NCBI GenBank assembly: GCA_016933955.1
Contig: JAFGTT010000011.1
Span: 1 to 61,716 of the forward strand
DNA: 61,716 bases
Source: Candidatus Zixiibacteriota bacterium
GTDB lineage: Bacteria > Zixibacteria > MSB-5A5 > GN15 > PGXB01
Reading direction: 5' to 3'
Below, in pieces: positions 51,968 to 59,406 of the stretch (positions are counted from its first letter, which is position 1; each line of letters starts with the position of its first letter). The notes beneath the pieces were generated by a model, which had not been told where the DNA came from, searched no databases, and worked only from the letters and a program-made list of their open reading frames with translations. Position numbers and translations under genes: made by a program.

Positions 51968-52276
51968 GATTACTCCCGGGGTTTACTAATAAGCCATAAA
52001 AATAGGCGATATCGCCGATTGGGGCAATAAAAATACCCTGTCGGAAAGCAATATTATCCGAATTACCGGTTGACCGATTCAGGGTCATTTTTTATACATA
52101 TATCGACAATCTAAAAAAAAATCCCATTAAGCCGATATATAGACTGCGTATTTTAGTTATTATCTTGAAACGACTTAAAGAAATATGGGCCAAAAATCTT
52201 TTTTTATTTTATTCGGATATAATATATCTTAGATTAAAGGTCGAAATATTCCATAAATGATACAAAGGAATTGATT
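51968..52276. other. 309-bp divergent gap between SGNH-like gene and nadE-like gene
   Basis: Holds a perfect 12-bp palindrome GGCGATATCGCC (52005-52016) and a TATAAT (52218-52223) about 50 nt before the nadE-like start; no matching -35 box was found. A/T-rich tracts fill the rest. No gene seen. Confidence 0.4.
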
Positions 52277-53248
52277 TTGGAGTTTAATAAAGACAGTCTG
52301 AAAATCGATGCCGCGGCCGTTACCGAAGAACTCTGCCAGACCGTTCTTAAACAGATTCGGGGAACCATGAAAAAAGGCGGAGCCGTGATTGGCATATCGG
52401 GCGGGATTGATTCCTCGGTGTGTGCGGCTCTATGTGCGCGGGCCCTGGGACCCAAAAGAGTCCTGGGAATAATGATGCCTGAGCATGAATCGGCCGGGGA
52501 AAGCCGCGATCTGGCCGAGAAACTGGCGGCTCAATTTGGATTTGAAGCTATTGTGGATGAAATCTCCGGCGGCCTGGAGGGGATGGGGTGTTATCGGCGC
52601 CGGAATGAGGCCATCAAAAGGGTTTTCCCTGAATTCGATGAGAAAAAGGATAAGTGCAAAATCGTTATTCCGCAGAATATCCTCGAAAAAGAAACCTTCA
52701 ACTTTTTCAATTTAACTATCGAAGATAAATCCGGCCGGGAAAAATCGAAACGAATGCCGCCGGATGTGTATCTTCAGGTGGTAGCTTCATCGAATCTCAA
52801 ACAACGATTACGGATGACCACGCTTTATTATTATGCCGAAAAGAAGAACTGGGCGGTGGTGGGAACCGGCAACAAAGATGAACATATGCAGGGCTTTTTT
52901 GTCAAGTATGGCGATGGCGGGGCCGATCTGAAACCGATTGCGCATCTTTTCAAAACGCAGGTTTATCAGGTCGCCGAGGAACTGGGAGTCCCGGAAGAAA
53001 TCATCAAGAGGACACCGACGACCGATACCTACAGCGCCGAGGTCACCCAGGAAGAATTTTTCTACGGGCTTGATTTTTATCGGATGGATATGCTCTGGTA
53101 TGCCATGGAGAATGATATTCCACCGGAGAAGGCGGCCAAGGTTATCGGAATTACGGCCGAACAGGCCCGGCGAGGTTATGATAATATAGCTCGAAAAATA
53201 AAGGCGACGGAATATTTGCGTATGCCGCCGCTGGATATAAAAGATTGA
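52277..53248 (+). CDS. NAD synthetase-like (NadE family, NH3-type) enzyme in the glycan locus
   Basis: 323 residues from a TTG at 52277 with AAGGA 7 nt upstream; an earlier TTG at 52271 is too close to it. It is a PP-ATPase of the NadE family: SGGIDSS at residues 41-47, TGNKDEHMQGFF, KYGDGGADLKPIAHLFKTQV and RTPTTDTYS. It has no glutaminase domain, so it would use ammonia or accept it from a partner. NadE makes NAD from deamido-NAD. Its place directly before an ACP, an acyl ligase and a glutamine amidotransferase suggests either the cell's normal NadE or a relative that forms amides for glycan or acyl modification. Sequence alone does not decide. Confidence 0.8.
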   Translation: MEFNKDSLKIDAAAVTEELCQTVLKQIRGTMKKGGAVIGISGGIDSSVCAALCARALGPKRVLGIMMPEHESAGESRDLAEKLAAQFGFEAIVDEISGGLEGMGCYRRRNEAIKRVFPEFDEKKDKCKIVIPQNILEKETFNFFNLTIEDKSGREKSKRMPPDVYLQVVASSNLKQRLRMTTLYYYAEKKNWAVVGTGNKDEHMQGFFVKYGDGGADLKPIAHLFKTQVYQVAEELGVPEEIIKRTPTTDTYSAEVTQEEFFYGLDFYRMDMLWYAMENDIPPEKAAKVIGITAEQARRGYDNIARKIKATEYLRMPPLDIKD

Positions 53249-53286
53249 AGATAATATCATTCGGATAATGCAGGATAGTAAACAAC

Positions 53287-53544
53287 ATGTCAGATAGTAA
53301 TGTCATTCGTCAAAAGCTCAGAGATTTCATTACCGACTCATTTTTGATCGGTAGCGATATCGAAAAAATAGAAGATAATGATTCTTTTATGAAACTGGAG
53401 ATTATCGATTCCACCGGAGTTCTGGAATTGACATCATTCATCGAAACAGAATTCAATATCAATATCGAGGATGAGGAAATGATCCCGGATAATCTCGACT
53501 CGATCAATAATCTGGTGACATTTATTGCCGGCAAAATAAAATAA
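53287..53544 (+). CDS. acyl carrier protein-like protein
   Basis: 85 residues, acidic, single phosphopantetheine-binding domain. The prosthetic-group Ser is Ser42 in the EIIDSTGVLEL motif, where the common DSL reads DST. The following helix ELTSFIETEFNINIEDEEM is typical. It carries acyl chains as thioesters in the cytoplasm. It lies 38 nt after the nadE-like gene and 64 nt before the acyl ligase, so it is probably charged by that ligase. A dedicated carrier for glycan acylation rather than fatty acid synthesis is likely, as no fab genes are nearby. Confidence 0.9.
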   Translation: MSDSNVIRQKLRDFITDSFLIGSDIEKIEDNDSFMKLEIIDSTGVLELTSFIETEFNINIEDEEMIPDNLDSINNLVTFIAGKIK

Positions 53545-53608
53545 ACAATACCTTTTGAAGACATTTTCCAATGGGGGCGGTTGTTTTTTATCACCCCGGA
53601 AGCAATCC

Positions 53609-55201
53609 ATGAAAGTCCATGATCTTTTAAAAATAGGTGCCCGGAATTTTCTCGAAAACCGGGCGGTTGTTCATGGTGACCGGGCGATCAAATACCGGCA
53701 GCTACTTGCGTCCGTTGAGAAAGTGGCTGAATATCTCGGGCGATTGCCATTTGATAAAGACACCCGGATTGCCCTGCTGTACGAAAATTCCATCGAATAT
53801 GCGATTCTGTTTTTTGCCATCTTCCGGGCCGGTTTTGTGGCCGTGCCGCTGGATACTTCCCTAAGGGCAGAAAAACTGAATTTTATTATCAATGATTGTC
53901 AGGCCCGGATGCTTATGATTCAGACCAAATTCCGCCGCCATCTGGATATTGTCATCGGCAAGAATTCGCCTCTTGAATTTATTCTTTCCAACAAGAACCT
54001 GAATTTCAGTCATGAGCGAATCAGGACTACGGTACTATCCGATCTACTGGGGGGAGTCCCGGAGGAAATCGAGATTGTTCAGCCTGAATCGGATGATTCG
54101 GAAATGGCCCTGGATATTGACCGGTTAATGGGTCTGGGGGATCAGATGTCCCCGGAACTGGCGGCCATTTTCTATACCTCGGGAAGCACCGGGGCATCGA
54201 AAGGTGTCATGCTGTCTCATCGCAATCTGGTTTCCAACACTGTAGCTACGGTTAAATATCTCGAGTTGACCGGCCGCGACGCGGTCCTGGTGATTCTGCC
54301 ATTTTATTATATTTACGGTAATTCGCTTCTTTTGACGCATGTTCTGGTTGGCGGGACACTCGTGGTCGATAATCGTTTTCTTTACCCTGAGGTGGTTCTG
54401 GATACCATGGAAAAGGAAGCGGTGACGGGCTTTTCCGGAGTTCCATCCAATTTTATCATCCTTTTGAACAAATCGACCCTGGCCGAAAGGAAATTCCCGA
54501 ATCTTCGTTATTTCACGCAGGCCGGCGGTTCAATGGCCCCCGAGATTATTAAGAAGCTGATGAGTTCTTTTCCTGACAAACAGATTTATATTATGTACGG
54601 CCAGACCGAGGCGGCTCCGCGGGCATCGTACCTCCCCCCTGAAAAACTCGCCGAAAAACTGGGGTCGATCGGTATCCCGGTCCCGGGGGTGACCTTGAAA
54701 GTGGTCGATGATAATGGCCGCGAACTGCCTGATGGTGAGTCGGGTGAATTGCTGATTTACGGCAATAATGTCATGCTGGGGTACTGGAACCAGCCAGCCG
54801 AAACGGCCGAGACAATTCGAGATGGCTGGTTGTACACCGGCGATCTGGCCCGCCGGGATGAAGACGGTTTCTTCTTTATCACCGGCCGTAAGAAAGAAAT
54901 CATAAAAACAGGTGGAAACCGGGTCAGCGCCAAAGAGGTCGAGGAATGCATCCTGGAATTGGACAAGGTTCATGAGGCGGCCGTTATCGGGATTCGCGAT
55001 GATCTGCTGGGCGAAGCAATTAAAGCGGTGATTGTCCTTCGTGAAGGAATGACGGCCGATAAAAAAGAAATCCAGTATCATTGCCGGACCCGTCTGTCGG
55101 AGCATAAGATTCCGAAGTATATCGAATTTATGGAAGTCATGCCGAAATACCAGTCAGGCAAAATCAATAAGCCACTTCTAAAAGAAATGAGCAACACCTG
55201 A
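53609..55201 (+). CDS. AMP-forming acyl-CoA/acyl-ACP ligase, exosortase A-locus type
   Basis: 530 residues from the ATG at 53609 (GGAAG 7 nt upstream); an in-frame start at 53555 lacks such a site. ANL-superfamily motifs: A3 IFYTSGSTGASKGVMLSH, A5 YIMYGQTEAAPRA, A7 YTGDLARRDEDGFFFITGR and A10 PKYQSGKINK with the catalytic Lys. It activates a carboxylic acid with ATP and loads CoA or the phosphopantetheine arm of the adjacent ACP. A ligase of this kind plus ACP is a named component of exosortase A loci. The acid could be an amino acid or a short acyl group. Confidence 0.9.
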   Translation: MKVHDLLKIGARNFLENRAVVHGDRAIKYRQLLASVEKVAEYLGRLPFDKDTRIALLYENSIEYAILFFAIFRAGFVAVPLDTSLRAEKLNFIINDCQARMLMIQTKFRRHLDIVIGKNSPLEFILSNKNLNFSHERIRTTVLSDLLGGVPEEIEIVQPESDDSEMALDIDRLMGLGDQMSPELAAIFYTSGSTGASKGVMLSHRNLVSNTVATVKYLELTGRDAVLVILPFYYIYGNSLLLTHVLVGGTLVVDNRFLYPEVVLDTMEKEAVTGFSGVPSNFIILLNKSTLAERKFPNLRYFTQAGGSMAPEIIKKLMSSFPDKQIYIMYGQTEAAPRASYLPPEKLAEKLGSIGIPVPGVTLKVVDDNGRELPDGESGELLIYGNNVMLGYWNQPAETAETIRDGWLYTGDLARRDEDGFFFITGRKKEIIKTGGNRVSAKEVEECILELDKVHEAAVIGIRDDLLGEAIKAVIVLREGMTADKKEIQYHCRTRLSEHKIPKYIEFMEVMPKYQSGKINKPLLKEMSNT

Positions 55202-55237
55202 CCGGATGGCAACGCTTTGAATTAAAAGAAAAAATAT

Positions 55238-57226
55238 ATGTGTGGCATAGCCGGATATTTTCAGATTGACGGGCGGAAGGAACCCGATCGGGAATTGCTG
55301 GTCAATATGGTTACCATGATTCGTCACCGTGGTCCCGATGAATTCGGAGCTTTTTTTGATGATAAAGCCGCCCTCGGTCAGGCCCGTCTATCGATTATAG
55401 ATTTGAGTACCGGTTCCCAACCTCTGGCCAACGAAGATGAGTCGATCTGGATCACATTCAACGGTGAAATTTTCAATTATGTCGAACTTCGCCCGGAACT
55501 GGAAAAACGCGGCCATCGATTCCGCACCCGGTCTGATACCGAAGTGATTGTTCATGCCTATGAAGAATGGGGTCGGGAGTGTGTCAATCGGTTCAACGGG
55601 CAGTTCGCTTTTGCCGTGTATGATCGAAACCGCGAATCACTGTTCATTGCCCGCGACCGTCTGGGTATTCGACCGGTTTTTTATACCATCCACAAGGGGC
55701 GGTTTTATTTTGCCTCGGAAATCAAGGCTATTTTCGCCGACCGCAAAATTCCCCGAAAGATAGATTTCAAAGGCCTTGACGAAATTTTTACCTGGTGGAC
55801 CACCTGCCCGCCCCGGACCGCATTTGAGGATATTAATGAATTGGCGGCCGGATGCTATCTCGAAATCGCCGATGGCAAGGTCAACGGCGGTCGTTACTGG
55901 AGTATGACCTTTCCGGAAGTATTCGATAAAAACCGTTCGATCGATTCCTGGGCCGAAGAACTGCATGCGCTTCTGGTCGACTCGGTCCGTTTACGGTTAA
56001 GGGCCGATGTCCCGGTGGGCGGGTATTTATCAGGAGGGCTGGATTCCTCGGCTACCACCGCCCTTATCAAAAATTTCACGCCCAACCGGATTGAGACCTT
56101 TTCCATTGCCTTCAAGGATAAAGCCTATGATGAATCGGAATATCAGAACCAGATGGCCGATTTTCTCGGGACCAATCATAATCAAATTCATTGCGGCTAC
56201 CGCGATATCGCCGACAATTTCCCACGGGTAATATGGCACGCGGAAAGACCGATAGTCCGAACCGCGCCGACACCGCTTTTGATGCTTTCGGGATTGGTCC
56301 GGCAGAATAACTTCAAAGTGGTCTTAACCGGGGAAGGTTCCGATGAGATTCTCGGGGGATATGATATTTTCAAGGAGGTCTTAATTCGTCGCTTCTGGGC
56401 TAGATACCCCGATTCGGTTTACCGACCGTTGCTTCTTCGCAGACTGTACCCGACCCTGCCATTGTCCCCGGGAAAAGCCAGATTTTATCTGGAGACTTTT
56501 TATAAGACCGGTTTGTCACAGGTCGATGATTATTATTTTTCACATATTCCGCGGATTAATACCACTTCCCGTATCAAAGGCTATTATACCGACCAGGTGA
56601 AAGATCTGGTTCGTGATTATGATTCTGTTTCCGTTTTCGGGCGTGATTTGCCGGATGGTTTTAAAAGATGGCACCATCTGTCCCGGGCGCAGTATCTGGA
56701 GGCCAAATCGTTATTGTCGGGATACCTTTTAACATCGCAGGGAGACCGGGTTTGCGCGGCCAATGCGGTTGAAGGCAGGTTTCCGTTTCTTGACCACCGG
56801 GTGGTCGAATTCGCGGCGAAAATCCCGCCATTGTTTAAGATAATGGGATTAAAAGAGAAGTATGTTTTGAAAAAGGCAATGCAGAAGGAATTACCGCGGA
56901 ATATTATCGAGCGGGTAAAACAGCCTTATATGGCGCCCGATTCCAACAGCTTTGTCCAGAATGATTCGCCTGAGTATATTGCCGAGATTCTCTCGGAATC
57001 CTCAATCAAACGTGTCGGCATCTTTAATGCATTAGCGGTTAACAAATTACGCGAAAAGTGCGGCAAGCTGTCACATGCCCATCTGTCTTTCAAGGATAAT
57101 ATGTCCTTTATCGGGATTCTATCCACCCAGCTTTTATGGCAATTGTTTATTGATGATTTCAGAGCGCCGATAGGCCTGACACAAAAGGACTTCAAGGTGT
57201 GGCACGATAATTCCATGAACCGGTAG
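55238..57226 (+). CDS. AsnB-type glutamine amidotransferase (asparagine synthase family), exosortase-locus type
   Basis: 662 residues. N-terminal class II glutaminase: MCGIAGYF with nucleophile Cys2, then MIRHRGPDEFG, ARLSIIDLSTGSQPL and FNGEIFNY. The C-terminal half is the ATP-PP synthetase domain with SGGLDSS near residue 264, LTGEGSDEILGGYDIF and FLDHRVVEFAAKIPP. It uses glutamine-derived ammonia to amidate a carboxylate, asparagine in the classic enzyme. Asparagine synthase-like amidotransferases are standard members of exosortase A loci, where they are thought to amidate sugar acids or side chains. ATG at 55238, 36 nt after the acyl ligase. Confidence 0.92.
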   Translation: MCGIAGYFQIDGRKEPDRELLVNMVTMIRHRGPDEFGAFFDDKAALGQARLSIIDLSTGSQPLANEDESIWITFNGEIFNYVELRPELEKRGHRFRTRSDTEVIVHAYEEWGRECVNRFNGQFAFAVYDRNRESLFIARDRLGIRPVFYTIHKGRFYFASEIKAIFADRKIPRKIDFKGLDEIFTWWTTCPPRTAFEDINELAAGCYLEIADGKVNGGRYWSMTFPEVFDKNRSIDSWAEELHALLVDSVRLRLRADVPVGGYLSGGLDSSATTALIKNFTPNRIETFSIAFKDKAYDESEYQNQMADFLGTNHNQIHCGYRDIADNFPRVIWHAERPIVRTAPTPLLMLSGLVRQNNFKVVLTGEGSDEILGGYDIFKEVLIRRFWARYPDSVYRPLLLRRLYPTLPLSPGKARFYLETFYKTGLSQVDDYYFSHIPRINTTSRIKGYYTDQVKDLVRDYDSVSVFGRDLPDGFKRWHHLSRAQYLEAKSLLSGYLLTSQGDRVCAANAVEGRFPFLDHRVVEFAAKIPPLFKIMGLKEKYVLKKAMQKELPRNIIERVKQPYMAPDSNSFVQNDSPEYIAEILSESSIKRVGIFNALAVNKLREKCGKLSHAHLSFKDNMSFIGILSTQLLWQLFIDDFRAPIGLTQKDFKVWHDNSMNR

Positions 57227-57376
57227 CCGGTTTGGTTGTTTAAGAAATGAAATGAGGTCAAGTTTTTTATTTACATTCAACCTGGAGAGCCATTAATTCT
57301 TGGTGAATCCTGCCCGACGGGGTTGTGATTTCCGGATGAAAGCAGTAAGATAGAATAAATCAAGCGCCAAGTATAG

Positions 57377-58915
57377 ATGCGGGTGGCCATGAACGAGTTT
57401 AACGAAAAGACAGGCATGGATAAGAAAAGCGGTTTTGATATTACCGAGATACTGACTATTTTATCCAAAAGAAAATGGCTGATAATTTTGCCGCTGATTC
57501 TGGTGACGGCCGTAACGGCGGCCGGAACTTTTCTTATAACCCCGGAATATGAATCATCCGTCATTATCTATATCGGTAATCCGGTCAAGCTATCGGTTGA
57601 TCTTCAAAGGTTACTGGGTGGTAATATTCGTGAGGGATATCGCAGTTCTTCCGACCGACAGCTGGAATTGCGAAGTTTGCAAAACGAAATAACATCATCA
57701 CCGTTCATCAAGCAACTGGCGCAGAAATTAAAGCTGGATCAGGACCCCAATCTGGATAATAAGGCGCTCAAGGTACAGGCCTCGCAACCTAATCTTACCC
57801 TGGATCAAATTAAACTGGATTTATTGGTTGCCAACCTGAAGGAGAAAATCGGGGTCGGGTTTGTCGGGAATGATCAGATTGAAATCAAGGTCCAATCGAC
57901 CGATCCGTTCCGGGCCCGCGATATGGCCCAGAATCTGGGCGAGATATTTATCGAAGAAAAAATGAAACAGGAGCTTGGTTCAATCAGAATGTCGCAGGAT
58001 TTTTCCTATGAGCAACTGGCCAAGTATGAAAAGGACCTTAATGACAAGATTGATGCCAGAACCAGGTTCGAACGGGAATTTATGAAAGTCCAGATCGACG
58101 ATCCGGTGGCCTCCGATGAAAATCGAAGGGCTATCAATTCCGAGATTTCCTCGGCCAATATCGATATTGAGTTAAAGAAGGACGAAGAGCGTGAATTACT
58201 TGCCAGACTTTCGGCATTGACCAATAAGAAATTTGAATTGAATGAATCATCCAATCTTAAAAGACTGAAAAAAGAACTTGAGACGCATATGAGCTCCATT
58301 GGAGATTTGATGCTTAAGCATACCTGGAGCGCGCCCGAAATTCTCAATCATAAGACTCGGATGTATTCCCTGATTGGAGATATTGAAGATGAACACCGGG
58401 TCCTGGTAAACAAGCAGTTTGATTCCTACGATAAAGACACGCGCGAGACTCTGGCCAATTTGTTTAATGTCCAATTCGAGTTGGAAACCCTGTATTCCAG
58501 AAATAATCAATTGAAACTGGCACTTGATGATCTTCGGGCCAAGGTTGACAGGGTCCCGGAATATCAGGCCCGTCTGGATCAACTCGATCGCGAAATTGTC
58601 GCGGCCAGGGATTTACGCGACAAATTCAAGGAACAGCAGGAAAGCTCACAAATTTCCCAGGCATTGTTGCGCGAATCGAAGTACCAGGTCATTGAACCGG
58701 CCAAAGTTCCGATGGAACCATTTAAACCCCAGCGCAAAAAAATTGTCATGCTTGGTTTCCTGCTGGGGCTGGCCATCGGTGGAGCGGCCACACTTCTGAC
58801 CGAAATTCTGGACAAGTCTTTCCGCAAGGTGGATGAGATTGAGGCGGCTCTTGGATTTCCCGTTATCGGTGTGGTTCCGCACATAGATTCACTTAAAAAG
58901 CTCAAGGTAAAGTAA
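57377..58915 (+). CDS. Wzz/GNVR-type polysaccharide chain-length determinant
   Basis: 512 residues from the ATG at 57377; the ATG at 57389 is equally likely. Topology is that of polysaccharide co-polymerases: span 1 at about 33-55, a long periplasmic part rich in coiled coil (about 190-430), and span 2 at about 460-480 followed by a short cytoplasmic end. The GNVR-type Pro motif EPAKVPMEPFKPQRKK precedes span 2. No Walker ATPase/tyrosine kinase domain is attached. It sets the length of the Wzy polymer and links to export. It is separated by 150 bp from asnB, with a small AACCGG/CCGGTT hairpin at the asnB stop. Confidence 0.9.
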   Translation: MRVAMNEFNEKTGMDKKSGFDITEILTILSKRKWLIILPLILVTAVTAAGTFLITPEYESSVIIYIGNPVKLSVDLQRLLGGNIREGYRSSSDRQLELRSLQNEITSSPFIKQLAQKLKLDQDPNLDNKALKVQASQPNLTLDQIKLDLLVANLKEKIGVGFVGNDQIEIKVQSTDPFRARDMAQNLGEIFIEEKMKQELGSIRMSQDFSYEQLAKYEKDLNDKIDARTRFEREFMKVQIDDPVASDENRRAINSEISSANIDIELKKDEERELLARLSALTNKKFELNESSNLKRLKKELETHMSSIGDLMLKHTWSAPEILNHKTRMYSLIGDIEDEHRVLVNKQFDSYDKDTRETLANLFNVQFELETLYSRNNQLKLALDDLRAKVDRVPEYQARLDQLDREIVAARDLRDKFKEQQESSQISQALLRESKYQVIEPAKVPMEPFKPQRKKIVMLGFLLGLAIGGAATLLTEILDKSFRKVDEIEAALGFPVIGVVPHIDSLKKLKVK

Positions 58916-59406
58916 TTCGGAAATGAGCCCGATATAGCGGTAGCCGGGATAAAGACTTTTGGTGATTTTTATGATTTCCCCAATATGAACTATTTTCACA
59001 CCCTCCTAATTGCATGACGTGCAATAACTTAATTATTGTGCTCGGATGTGAATTTACGGTTTTTTTACCGCATATAAAATGCCGAGTGAAAAACCAATTA
59101 TTGGCTGATTTTTCTCCTACCGGTCTCTATTAATTATTCTGCAGTTTCAGCTTTTTTCCCTTGCTAAATTATTTAATAATTTTATCTTATATATGTGTTA
59201 GAGTAACATAAATTCATAGTTTACACAACCCAAATACCACATAACGGGACTTCGGTCCAAGTCTTATTAATTTGTATTAGTTGGTTAATATTATAAACTG
59301 AAGATTTAATGTTACTTTATTCCAAAAATCACATTTTTATCAGGGAGTAATTTCCCCGGGTACGAAAATATAATCAGCAACCATAAATTCGGGAGTGTCA
59401 TTGACT
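58916..59406. other. 491-bp AT-rich region with small hairpins, no gene found
   Basis: Between the Wzz gene and the large HYR-repeat gene. A GGTTTTTT...GAAAAACC pair near 59058-59096 may end the glycan operon. At 59247-59263, GGAC-TTCG-GTCC (a UUCG-type tetraloop hairpin) overlaps an alternative GACTT/AAGTC pairing, so two mutually exclusive folds are possible. Neither a clear promoter pair nor a sigma-54 site was found. Confidence 0.4.
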
